From: Azophilus sp965200465
Lineage (GTDB): Bacteria; Pseudomonadota; Gammaproteobacteria; Pseudomonadales; Azotimanducaceae
Direction: 5' to 3'
DNA: 64,000 nt
Assembly (NCBI GenBank): GCA_965200465.1
Contig: OZ241358.1
Span: forward strand, 868,001-932,000
Shown here: one piece after another, positions 8,103-16,301 of the stretch
Position numbering within the stretch: position 1 is the stretch's first letter
Layout: every line of letters starts with the position of its first letter
Program-made: the position numbers and the translations under genes
Notes under the pieces: generated by a model
Told to the model about the DNA's origin: nothing
Databases searched by the model: none
Seen by the model: the letters and a program-made list of their open reading frames with translations, nothing else

Positions 8103-10118
8103 TTAAGCCAGCAACCGCTCCTCCCGAATGCTCTGAATGCGGTCTCGCACCACCGCCGCCTCTTCGAACTCCAGGTTCTTGGCGTGCTCCAGCATGTCGT
8201 TCTCCAGCCGCTTGATCAGCTTGCCAAGCGCCTTGGGATCCTCGGGAATCTCCAAGGGGGCGCGGCGACGGTCGCGCAGTTTGGCGGCCTTGCGGGCCGC
8301 GCCCGGCGCTCGGGCGCCGTCCATGACGTCCGCCACCTGCTTGCGGATGGTCTGGGGGGTGATGCCGTGGGCGGCGTTGAAGGCGATCTGCTTGGCGCGG
8401 CGCCTTTCGGTCTCCGCAATGGCCCTGTTCATGGAGCCCGTGTGCTGGTCGGCGTAGAGGATGGCGCGGCCGTTGACGTTGCGGGCGGTGCGGCCAATGG
8501 TCTGAATCAGCGAGCGTTCGCCGCGCAGGAAGCCCTCCTTGTCCGCGTCAAGGATGGCGACCAAGGACACTTCGGGTATGTCCAGCCCCTCGCGCAGCAG
8601 GTTGATGCCCACCAGCACGTCGAATTGGGCCATGCGCAGGTCGCGGATGATCTCCATGCGCTCCACGGTGTCGATGTCTGAATGCAGGTAGCGCACCCGC
8701 ACGCCGTGGTCGTCCAGATAGTCGGTCAAGTCCTCGGCCATGCGCTTGGTCAGCGTGGTCACCAGCACTCGCTCGCCGCCGGCGACGACCTCCTTGAGCT
8801 CGCCAAGCAGGTCCTCCACCTGAGTGGAGGCCGGGCGCACGATCACTTGCGGGTCCACCAGCCCCGTGGGGCGCACCACCTGCTCCACCACCTGCCCGGA
8901 AAACTCGCCCTCGTAGGGGCCGGGGGTGGCGGAGACGAAGATGGTTTGCGGGCTCATGCGCTCCCACTCGTCGAAGCGCAGGGGCCGGTTGTCCAAGGCG
9001 GAGGGCAAGCGGAAGCCGTACTCGACCAAGGTTTCCTTGCGCGACCGATCGCCCTTGTACATGCCGCCGATCTGCGGCACGGTGACATGGGATTCGTCGA
9101 TCACCAACAGGGCGTCCTTGGGCAGGTAGTCGAACAGGGTGGGCGGCGGCTCCCCGGGCGCCCGGCCGGAAAGATAGCGGGAGTAGTTCTCGATGCCGGA
9201 GCAGTAGCCCAACTCCTGAATCATCTCCAAGTCGAAGCGGGTGCGCTGGTCCAGCCTTTGCGCCTCCACCAGCTTGTTGCGCTCCGTTAAGTAGGCTAGG
9301 CGCTCCCGCAACTCCGCCTTGATCTCGTCAATGACGCTGATGATGCGCTCCCTGGGCGTGACGTAGTGGGTCTTGGGAAACACCGTGTAGCGCGGCACCC
9401 GGTTGATGACTTCGCCGGTGAGCGGGTCGAAGGTGGAAAGGTTCTCGATCTCGTCGTCGAACAGCTCCACCCGCACCGCCTCCCTTTCGGACTCCGCCGG
9501 GAAGACGTCCACCACGTCGCCGCGCACCCGGTAGGCGCCCCGCTGAAAGGCCGTGTCGTTGCGCACGTACTGCAACTCCGCCAAACGCTGCACCACATAG
9601 CGTTGGTCCACCCGGTCGCCTCGGTCCAGGTGCAGCACCATGCGCAGGTAGGACTGCGGATCCCCCAAGCCGTAGATGGCGGAGACCGAGGCGACGATGA
9701 GGGTGTCCCGCCGCTCCAGCAGCGCCTTGGTGGCGGACAGGCGCATCTGCTCGATGTGGGCGTTGATGGAGGCGTCCTTCTCGATGTAGGTGTCCGAGGC
9801 CGGCACATAGGCTTCCGGCTGGTAGTAGTCGTAGTAGGACACGAAGTACTCCACCGCGTTGTGCGGGAAGAACTCCCGGAACTCCCCGTAGAGTTGGGCG
9901 GCCAAGGTCTTGTTCGGCGCCAGCACCAAGGTGGGCCGGTTCATGGCCTGCACCACGTTGGCGATGGCGAAGGTCTTGCCGGAGCCGGTCACCCCCAGCA
10001 GGGTCTGGTGGCTTAGGCCGGTTTGCAGCCCCTCCACCAAGCCGGCGATGGCGGAGGGCTGGTCCCCGGCCGGCTGGTAGTTGGCAACCACCTTGAAGTC
10101 CGCTATCGCTTGGGTCAT
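8103..10118 (-). CDS. uvrB: UvrABC nucleotide excision repair subunit B
   Basis: 671 residues, full length for UvrB. Walker A is GVTGSGKT at residues 42-49; the damage-probing beta-hairpin region YVSYYDYYQPEAYVP follows near residue 95; helicase motifs continue through GLDIPEVSLVAILDADKEG; the C-terminal UVR domain (KRLENDMLEHAKNLEFEEAA) is present and binds UvrC. UvrB verifies DNA damage handed over by UvrA and recruits UvrC for dual incision. The gene stands alone, divergent from korA. Start ATG at 10118 gives the expected N-terminus but has only a weak ribosome site. Confidence 0.97.
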   Translation of the reverse strand: MTQAIADFKVVANYQPAGDQPSAIAGLVEGLQTGLSHQTLLGVTGSGKTFAIANVVQAMNRPTLVLAPNKTLAAQLYGEFREFFPHNAVEYFVSYYDYYQPEAYVPASDTYIEKDASINAHIEQMRLSATKALLERRDTLIVASVSAIYGLGDPQSYLRMVLHLDRGDRVDQRYVVQRLAELQYVRNDTAFQRGAYRVRGDVVDVFPAESEREAVRVELFDDEIENLSTFDPLTGEVINRVPRYTVFPKTHYVTPRERIISVIDEIKAELRERLAYLTERNKLVEAQRLDQRTRFDLEMIQELGYCSGIENYSRYLSGRAPGEPPPTLFDYLPKDALLVIDESHVTVPQIGGMYKGDRSRKETLVEYGFRLPSALDNRPLRFDEWERMSPQTIFVSATPGPYEGEFSGQVVEQVVRPTGLVDPQVIVRPASTQVEDLLGELKEVVAGGERVLVTTLTKRMAEDLTDYLDDHGVRVRYLHSDIDTVERMEIIRDLRMAQFDVLVGINLLREGLDIPEVSLVAILDADKEGFLRGERSLIQTIGRTARNVNGRAILYADQHTGSMNRAIAETERRRAKQIAFNAAHGITPQTIRKQVADVMDGARAPGAARKAAKLRDRRRAPLEIPEDPKALGKLIKRLENDMLEHAKNLEFEEAAVVRDRIQSIREERLLA

Positions 10119-10214
10119 GGAGCAGAAGGATATGCCAACGGGGCCAAGCAGGTGGCCCTCTTTCTAGTAGAATGGTCGGCGTTTCTCCCACCGTCAAGGC
10201 TTTTGGAAGGCTTC

Positions 10215-12074
10215 GTGCTCCAGCAACGCAGCGAACGGACCAGCCATGTAGTGCGCTTCGCCGGGGACTCCGGGGACGGCATCCAACTGCAAGGGCAGCA
10301 GTTCACCATCGCTTCGGCCTTGGCCGGGCATGACCTGTCCACCCTGCCGGACTTTCCGGCGGAGATCCGCGCGCCGGCCGGCACAAGGTACGGCGTTTCC
10401 GCCTTTCAGATTCAGTTCGGCGGCGAACGGATCACCACGCCGGGGGATGCGCCGGACGTGCTGCTCGCCTTCAATCCGGCGGCCTTGGTCGTCAACTTGC
10501 CGCACTTGGCGCCGGCAGCGCTGATCATCGTTGACGAAAGCGCCTTCTCCCCGCAGCGCCTCAAACGCGCCAACCTCGCCGCCAACCCCCTTGAGGACGG
10601 CAGCCTGGACGCCCACCAAGTTTGCCGCATCGACATCTCCCATCTCACCTTGCAGGCGGTCAAGCCCTTCGGCTTGGGCGCCAAGGACTCCGCCCGCTGC
10701 AAGAACTTCTGGGCGCTTGGGCTGGTGCTGTGGATGTTCGACCAGCCCCGGGACGGCGCCGCGCACTGGATTCAGGCCAAGTTCGCCGGCAACGAAGCGG
10801 TGCGCAACGCCAACCTGGCGGCCCTGAACGCCGGCCACGCCTATGGGGAAACGGCGGAAATGCAGCCGGCGTTGGCCCGGCAGCCCATGCCCGAAGCGCC
10901 CTTGGCCTCCGTGGAGCACCGCACCATCACGGGTGCGGAAGCCTTGGCGCTGGGGCTGGCGGCGGCCGGGGAACTGGCCGGCGTCGAGTTGCTGTTTTGC
11001 TCCTACCCCATCACTCCCGCCTCCAGCTTGCTGCACCATCTAACCGGCTTGGACGAAGCCGGCGTGGCCACCTTCCAGGCGGAGGACGAAATCGCCGCCG
11101 TCTGCTCCGCCATAGGCGCATCCTACGCCGGCAAGCTGGGCGTAACCTCAAGCTCCGGCCCCGGCCTAGCCCTCAAAACAGAGGCTTTGGGGTTGGCCGT
11201 GGCGGCGGAGTTGCCCCTGCTGGTGATCGATTCGCAACGCGCCGGGCCGTCCACCGGCATGCCCACGAAGACGGAGCAAAGCGACCTCCACCAAGCCGTC
11301 TATGGCCGCAATGCGGACACGCCGCTGCCGGTGCTGGCGTCCCGTGCTCCGGGCGACTGCTTCGAGACGGCCATTGAAGCCGTGCGCATCGCGCTGCGCC
11401 ACATGACGCCGGTGATTCTGCTCACCGATGGCTACCTCGCCAACGCCTCCGAACTCTGGCCCATTCCCGACCTTGACGGCTTGGCCCCCATAACCCACCA
11501 CAAGCCCGCGGGCGGCGGCGGCGGCATTTGGCAGCGGCAGCCAAGCACCTTGGCCCGGCTTTGGGCAACGCCGGGAGACGAACGCCACATCCACCGAGTG
11601 GGCGGCTTGGAAAGAGACATCCAAACCGGCCACATCTCCTATGACCCGGCCAACCATCAGGCCATGACTAACCTGCGCCAAGCCAAGGTCGATAGAGTGG
11701 CGGACCACCTGCCGCAACAGGAGGTCGAACAGGGCGCGGCCGGGGGGCTGGCGGTGGTCGCTTGGGGGTCAACCTACGGCGCCGTGCGCCAAGCGGTCAA
11801 GGAATGCCTGGCGGAGGGGCTGGCTGTGGCGCAGATTCACCTGCGCCACCTCAATCCCCTGCCGCCGAACCTTGGCGACTTGCTGGCCGCCTACGACAAG
11901 GTGCTGGTTCCCGAACTGAACAACGGTCAGCTGGCCGGCCTGCTGCGCCACCGGCTGTTGCTCGACTCAGTGCAGCTCAACAAGGTGTCCGGGCAGCCGT
12001 TGCAGGTGGCGGAGCTCAAGGCCGCCATCGCCGAGCAGGCGCCGTCGCGCCTGCAGGAGGCGGCTCATGGCTGA
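10215..12074 (+). CDS. korA: 2-oxoglutarate:ferredoxin oxidoreductase, fused gamma-alpha subunit
   Basis: 619 residues from GTG 10215, chosen because GGAAGG lies just upstream and the product length matches fused gamma-alpha KorA; a TTG at 10203 is an alternative. The N-terminal gamma domain (RFAGDSGDGIQLQGQQF) is followed by the alpha domain with YPITPASS near residue 264 and GPSTGMPTKTEQSDL. The enzyme couples oxidative decarboxylation of 2-oxoglutarate and CoA to ferredoxin reduction, and can run in reverse in reductive pathways. It overlaps korB by 8 nt, so the subunits are translationally coupled. Closely related 2-oxoacid oxidoreductases differ little in these motifs, so the exact oxoacid is inferred. 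Confidence 0.9.
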   Translation: MLQQRSERTSHVVRFAGDSGDGIQLQGQQFTIASALAGHDLSTLPDFPAEIRAPAGTRYGVSAFQIQFGGERITTPGDAPDVLLAFNPAALVVNLPHLAPAALIIVDESAFSPQRLKRANLAANPLEDGSLDAHQVCRIDISHLTLQAVKPFGLGAKDSARCKNFWALGLVLWMFDQPRDGAAHWIQAKFAGNEAVRNANLAALNAGHAYGETAEMQPALARQPMPEAPLASVEHRTITGAEALALGLAAAGELAGVELLFCSYPITPASSLLHHLTGLDEAGVATFQAEDEIAAVCSAIGASYAGKLGVTSSSGPGLALKTEALGLAVAAELPLLVIDSQRAGPSTGMPTKTEQSDLHQAVYGRNADTPLPVLASRAPGDCFETAIEAVRIALRHMTPVILLTDGYLANASELWPIPDLDGLAPITHHKPAGGGGGIWQRQPSTLARLWATPGDERHIHRVGGLERDIQTGHISYDPANHQAMTNLRQAKVDRVADHLPQQEVEQGAAGGLAVVAWGSTYGAVRQAVKECLAEGLAVAQIHLRHLNPLPPNLGDLLAAYDKVLVPELNNGQLAGLLRHRLLLDSVQLNKVSGQPLQVAELKAAIAEQAPSRLQEAAHG

Positions 12075-13056
12075 ACTCTCGTTCAAGGACTACGCATCCG
12101 ACCAGGAAGTTCGCTGGTGCCCCGGATGCGGCGACTACTCCATCCTGAAGGCCGTGCAGCGCACCTTGGCGAACCTCGGGGCCAAGCCGGAGAACACCGT
12201 GTTCGTCTCCGGCATCGGCTGCGCCGCGCGTCTGCCCTACTACATCGAGTCCTACGGCTTCCACACCATTCACGGGCGGGCGCCGGCCATCGCCACCGGC
12301 GTCAAGCTGGCCAATCCCGACTTGGACGTCTGGGTTGTCACCGGCGACGGGGACGGCCTCTCCATCGGCGGCAACCACCTGCTGCACAGCCTGCGGCGCA
12401 ACGTCAACCTCAACATCCTGCTGCTCAACAACGAGATTTACGGGCTGACGAAGGGGCAACACTCGCCCACTTCGCGCATCGGCACCACCAGCCCCTCCAG
12501 CCCCGGCGGCTCGGTGGGTTTCCCGGTGCATCCCTGCGCCTTCGCGGTGGGCGCCGGCGCCACCTTCATCGCCCGCGGCCTGGACATCGACCAAAAGGGC
12601 CTGCCCGTCATTCTGGAGGCGGCGCACGCCCACCAAGGCGCCTCCTTCGTCGAAATCCTGCAGAACTGCATCGTTTACAACAAGGACGTGTTCGACAGCG
12701 TGGCCAACAAGAAGACCGCCGCCGACCATCAGCTGCGGGTCGAGCACGGCCGGCCGCTGCTGTACGGCGGGGACCGGCGCCGGGGGCTGCGCTTAAACCC
12801 CGCCAAGCTGCGCTTGGAGGGCGTCATGATCGGCGAGGACGGCGACCTCGGCGACGTTCTGCTCCATGATGAAACCAACCCGACGCTGGCGCTGATGCTG
12901 GCCACCATGCAGCCGCCGCTGCCCACCGCCCTAGGGGTGCTTCACCGGCGGCCGGCCGAGAGCTTCGAGCGCGCCTTTTGGAGCGGCAAATCCCGCTCCC
13001 GGCGGCGCAAGGTGGCGAGCCTGCTGCGTCAGGGCAACGTGCTGGACCGCCGCTGA
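12067..13056 (+). CDS. korB: 2-oxoglutarate:ferredoxin oxidoreductase beta subunit
   Basis: 329 residues. It carries WCPGCGDY at residues 17-24, a further conserved Cys in GIGCAAR and a later Cys (NCIVY), the set expected to hold one [4Fe-4S] cluster, and the thiamine diphosphate motif GDGDGLSIGGNH near residue 93 followed by NNEIYGLTKGQHSPTS. The beta subunit carries the TPP active site and passes electrons to ferredoxin. The two-subunit form without a separate ferredoxin-like delta subunit is typical of KorAB in aerobic and microaerobic bacteria. ATG 12067 overlaps the korA stop. Confidence 0.93.
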   Translation: MAELSFKDYASDQEVRWCPGCGDYSILKAVQRTLANLGAKPENTVFVSGIGCAARLPYYIESYGFHTIHGRAPAIATGVKLANPDLDVWVVTGDGDGLSIGGNHLLHSLRRNVNLNILLLNNEIYGLTKGQHSPTSRIGTTSPSSPGGSVGFPVHPCAFAVGAGATFIARGLDIDQKGLPVILEAAHAHQGASFVEILQNCIVYNKDVFDSVANKKTAADHQLRVEHGRPLLYGGDRRRGLRLNPAKLRLEGVMIGEDGDLGDVLLHDETNPTLALMLATMQPPLPTALGVLHRRPAESFERAFWSGKSRSRRRKVASLLRQGNVLDRR

Positions 13057-13118
13057 AGGCTTGCTGTGCGCACCGCCCTGCAACTCGTGCGCAACGCGCC
13101 CAGTTCGCCGGCGAAATT

Positions 13119-13138
13119 CCGCGAGGCGGCATTTTTTT
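13119..13138 (+). terminator. Possible rho-independent terminator after korAB
   Basis: A short CCGC-GAG-GCGG stem is followed by CA and seven T residues (13132-13138), 62 nt after the korB stop. The stem is only four base pairs, so efficiency is doubtful. A neighbouring TTCGCCGGCGAA palindrome (13104-13115) may add to the structure. Confidence 0.4.
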
Positions 13139-13253
13139 GTTTCCCGTGCCTCGGCGTCTGTGCTATAAGGAATTGTGCTCGCATAGGGAGAAGGGCCATC
13201 ACCACAATCATTCGCCGCTTAAGCTGCAAGGCTGATTGGGGAGCATCAACCGC

Positions 13254-13625
13254 ATGAGGAGTGCTCTATGCCTTGGAATTCTGTTGGCGGCGGCCGCGGG
13301 CTTGGCAACCCATGAGGCCGCTGCTTCCGGTTCGGTGGGGCCGGGCGGCGTTAAGGCGGCGGCCCGGGCGGACTATGCGCGGGGCAAGGCCATCGTGTTC
13401 CGGGAATTGGTCTGCAAAACCTGCCCCATCAAGAGGCGCGAGTTCAACCGCACTCGTGCGCAAAGCCTAATGGGCAGCCTCCGTGCGGCCCTTGGCCAAC
13501 CCTTGGACTACGCGGCGGACGAGGCGATTGCAGCCCTGTGCAGCGGCGGCGCGAATGGTTGCGCCGCCAAGCTCAAGCTGGTGCAGCGCTATCTGCAGCG
13601 GCGCTATAGATTCACCGACTCGTAA
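13254..13625 (+). CDS. Small secreted CxxC protein of unknown function
   Basis: 123 residues from ATG 13254, preceded by GGGGAG about 11 nt upstream. The first 24 or so residues form a signal peptide (MRSALCLGILLAAAAGLATH, cleavage probably near AAASG). The mature part has a CKTC motif within RELVCKTCPIKRREF and two further cysteines near the C-terminus, and is otherwise basic and helical. The CxxC is not followed by His, so it is not a c-type haem site. I do not recognise the family. A redox or metal-binding periplasmic role is possible but only inferred. It precedes an outer-membrane beta-barrel gene on the same strand, separated by 178 nt that include a 13-G tract. Confidence 0.65.
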   Translation: MRSALCLGILLAAAAGLATHEAAASGSVGPGGVKAAARADYARGKAIVFRELVCKTCPIKRREFNRTRAQSLMGSLRAALGQPLDYAADEAIAALCSGGANGCAAKLKLVQRYLQRRYRFTDS

Positions 13626-13680
13626 TCTTTATGGGCTATGCGTCAGCGGCTTTAGGAATTGCACCTGCCCATCCCGAAAC

Positions 13681-13693
13681 GGGGGGGGGGGGG
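13681..13693 (+). repeat. Poly-G tract (13 G) upstream of an outer-membrane protein gene
   Basis: Thirteen consecutive G residues between the small CxxC gene and the beta-barrel gene, ending 110 nt before the ATG at 13804. It is far longer than any other run nearby and lies where a promoter or leader for the beta-barrel gene would be. Such runs change length by slippage and can tune promoter activity. The remaining 13626-13803 sequence holds nothing else I can name. Confidence 0.75.
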
Positions 13694-13803
13694 ATCCCAA
13701 AAAATGGATTGGTTGGCATGTGAATTGCTTGGGGCGCCTGTTTGACTCCTTGCGTCAACCGCTCAAGTGTGATATGGGGGAGCTTGGGAAAAGGGGTTTC
13801 ATC

Positions 13804-14691
13804 ATGAAGTCGGCAATGCGCACCATCCGCAGGCGCACCCCAATCTTGGCTCTTTGGGGCATTTCCTGCCTGCATTCAGCGGCGGCGCTGGCGGCGGACG
13901 GCTCCCCTTGGCTTTCCGAACCCGGTTCCGGCTACCTAAGCCTCTCCTACGTCGCGCAAACCGGCGACGAGTACTACGGCGCCTCCAACAAAAGGCCCAC
14001 GCCGGGCGGCGAAGACCTTGAGCAAGGTACGCTCTGGCTGGTCGCCAACTACGCCTTGGCGGACTCATGGGCCCTGGACCTGCAGGCCGGCTGGGCCAAG
14101 AGCGACTTCACAACCGGCCCCGGCATACCCACCACGGACGCCAGCTTCGACGGCCTGACGGACGTGAGCATCGGCGTGACTTGGCGAGTCTTCGACGAAC
14201 TGATCACCGGGCTGCCAAGCGTCGCCCTGCGAGCTGGCGCCATCATCGCCGGGGACTACGAAACCGGCCACATCAACTCCTTGGGCGACGGCGGCGACGG
14301 CTTTGAAGTCTCCCTGATCGTCGGCAAGTTCCTAAGCGACCGGGTGGGCGTGTCCGGCGAATTCGGCTACCGCAACCGGGACGAAGGCATTCCGGAGAAC
14401 TACTTCACCAACCTTTCCGGCATTTGGCTTGTCAACAGCAAACTGTCGATCGGCATCGACTACAAACGGGTGGATTCCGAGCCCGGCTTGGCAATCGGCG
14501 GCCCTGGCTTCACGCCGGCCAAGTTTCCGCAAGTCGAGGAGGAGTGGGCGCTCTTAGGCGGAAGGGTCTTCTACAGCTTCAACGACCGCCTTAGCGGCGT
14601 TTTGTTCTACAGCAACGTGGTGGACGGAAAAAACACTCCGGACTCCAGCGTGTACGGCGCCACCCTAAGCTACTCGTTCAGCCGCTACTAG
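13804..14691 (+). CDS. Outer-membrane beta-barrel protein, possibly phenol-degradation MetA-like
   Basis: 295 residues from ATG 13804, preceded by AAAGGGG. A signal peptide of about 32 residues (hydrophobic core ILALWGISCLHSAAALAA) is followed by alternating aromatic/polar beta strands throughout, with the last residues YSFSRY; the aromatic C-terminus is typical of BAM-inserted barrels. The overall pattern resembles the MetA-pathway phenol degradation / transporter family of outer-membrane proteins found in proteobacteria, whose roles are mostly undefined. An open frame continues upstream to 13483, but it crosses the poly-G tract and has no signal peptide. Downstream it converges with the DUF547 gene across 32 nt. 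Confidence 0.7.
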   Translation: MKSAMRTIRRRTPILALWGISCLHSAAALAADGSPWLSEPGSGYLSLSYVAQTGDEYYGASNKRPTPGGEDLEQGTLWLVANYALADSWALDLQAGWAKSDFTTGPGIPTTDASFDGLTDVSIGVTWRVFDELITGLPSVALRAGAIIAGDYETGHINSLGDGGDGFEVSLIVGKFLSDRVGVSGEFGYRNRDEGIPENYFTNLSGIWLVNSKLSIGIDYKRVDSEPGLAIGGPGFTPAKFPQVEEEWALLGGRVFYSFNDRLSGVLFYSNVVDGKNTPDSSVYGATLSYSFSRY

Positions 14692-14723
14692 CCATTGGAG
14701 GCTGTTGCCCGGCGAACCTTGCT

Positions 14724-15575
14724 TCAGGGGTCGTTGAGGCTCCAGTCGTATTCGTAGTCCAGCCCGCCGTCAAAGCCGCGCAGGCGCTTGGCCAGCTCGT
14801 CGTCCGCATACCTAAGGAGGTGTTCGACGACGGCGGCCTCGGTGCCGCCGAAGTCCTCCTGATACCAATCGTAGATGCTGGAGACGATCAGTTCCCCGTC
14901 CACAATGGATGCGCCTCTTGGATGGTTCACATAGTCCCTGGCGCCCTGTTCGAGCTGCTCCTCCAAGCTGGCGGCGGCGTAAGCCTGCGGAGCCAGGTTG
15001 GGGCAGCCCAAGCTGGCGCAGTTGACGGCGTAGTGAATCCGCTCGTCGCGCCAGATGGGCCTTAGGATGCGGTGCTCAATGTCGTTCAGGGTTAGGTCCC
15101 GCCCGGCCACCCGGGCGTGGACGTCGTCCCAAGGGCCGGTGTCCAGCCAGCCTTCGTGAATCTCCCGGATGGAGTCCACCGGATAGTCGTCCACCACCAC
15201 CTGCACGGTCAGCGCGTTGTAGAGGTTGATCCAGTAGGCCATCTGCTCCGCCCCGGACAGACGCCTAGGATCCAGCGCCTGCAGGCTGGCGAGATAGCTG
15301 GCCAAGCGTTCCCGGTCGGCGGAGCTCTCCCTAAGCGCACCGTAGTCGAACCGATTCACGCCGGGGGGGGCCGCTGACGCAGCGGCGCCGCTGGGTTGGG
15401 AGCGGTCAATCCGCAGGTAGCCGTCGAGAATGGACTGCCAAGCGCCGTGGTCAACCTGCTGCTGATTGGCGTCGTCCCGCTCGCTCCAAAAGGAGAGCCA
15501 TTCCGAGGCGGCGGCTTCAGTCAGCCACAGCAGGCCGGCCAAACCGAACGCCGACAAGAGGCCGCCGCGCATCAC
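14724..15575 (-). CDS. Secreted DUF547-domain protein
   Basis: 283 residues. The first 23 form a signal peptide (LLSAFGLAGLLWLTEAAAS). The rest matches the DUF547 pattern: AYWINLYNALTVQVVVDDYP, then LNDIEHRILRP, then HYAVNCASLGCPNL with the conserved Cys pair. The biochemical role of DUF547 is not established. It is the last gene of a minus-strand operon with GT2 and GT-C glycosyltransferases, overlapping the GT2 stop by 4 nt. The start may be GTG 15575 or ATG 15572. A run of eight C in the sense strand (15363-15370) lies within the coding sequence and could slip. Confidence 0.85.
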   Translation of the reverse strand: MMRGGLLSAFGLAGLLWLTEAAASEWLSFWSERDDANQQQVDHGAWQSILDGYLRIDRSQPSGAAASAAPPGVNRFDYGALRESSADRERLASYLASLQALDPRRLSGAEQMAYWINLYNALTVQVVVDDYPVDSIREIHEGWLDTGPWDDVHARVAGRDLTLNDIEHRILRPIWRDERIHYAVNCASLGCPNLAPQAYAAASLEEQLEQGARDYVNHPRGASIVDGELIVSSIYDWYQEDFGGTEAAVVEHLLRYADDELAKRLRGFDGGLDYEYDWSLNDP

Positions 15576-16297
15576 TTCGCCATGCCCTGCCGCCAGCGCA
15601 AGGCGGCGATCGTCGAAAGAATGCCCAAACCGGCGCCAACGGCGCCCTTCAAGGTGCCGCCAACCTTGGATTTGCCGAAACGCCGGCGGCGCGTGTTCAC
15701 CGGCGCCTCGACCACCCTCATGCCTTTCTGGATGGCCTTGACCTGCATCTCCACCGTCCAGCCGAACGCTCTGTCCTGCATGTTCAGGCGCTTAAGGGCA
15801 TCGGCGCGGATGGCCCGATAGGGGCCGAGGTCGGTCACCTCCCGCCGCCACAGCAACCTGATGAGGAAACCGGCTAGGCGATTGCCCAGCAGTTGCGGCG
15901 GCGACAGGGCGCCGGGCTCCATGCGGCCTAGCGTGCGGGAGCCAATCGCCAGGTCGGCTCCGGCGGCGACGGCCTCAAGCAGCCTTAGGGAGTCCGCGGC
16001 TTTGAAGGAGCGGTCGCCGTCCGTGAAGAGCACGACCTCAACAGGTTCAAGGGCTGCAAGGGCCGCAAGGCAGGCGATGCCGTAGCCCGGCGTCCCTTGG
16101 CGAACCACCCGTGCGCCGGCCTCCTGCGCCCGCTCCGCCGTGGCGTCCTTGGAGCCGTTGTCGCAGACGACGAAGTCATCGATCAAGGGACGCCCGCGCT
16201 CGTCCGCCAACGCCAGAAGTTCCCCGACCACGGCGCCGATGTCGCGCTCCTCGTCCCGCGCCGGCGCCACCGCGCCAACCCTTAAGCCCTTGTACAA
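15572..16297 (-). CDS. GT2-family polyprenyl-phosphate-type glycosyltransferase
   Basis: 241 residues with a single GT-A fold: GAVAPARDEERDIGAVV at the N-terminus, FVVCDNGSKDATAE for nucleotide-sugar binding, then FTDGDRSF as the DxD-type metal site. There is little membrane anchoring. The sequence resembles dolichol/polyprenyl-phosphate mannose synthase relatives that load a sugar on a lipid carrier. That fits the GT-C enzyme immediately upstream, which would use such a lipid-linked sugar; this coupling is inference. The start lies 4 nt past the GT-C stop, and the end overlaps the DUF547 start, so three genes form one operon. Confidence 0.85.
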   Translation of the reverse strand: MYKGLRVGAVAPARDEERDIGAVVGELLALADERGRPLIDDFVVCDNGSKDATAERAQEAGARVVRQGTPGYGIACLAALAALEPVEVVLFTDGDRSFKAADSLRLLEAVAAGADLAIGSRTLGRMEPGALSPPQLLGNRLAGFLIRLLWRREVTDLGPYRAIRADALKRLNMQDRAFGWTVEMQVKAIQKGMRVVEAPVNTRRRRFGKSKVGGTLKGAVGAGLGILSTIAALRWRQGMAK

Positions 16298-16301
16298 GGC
16301 T

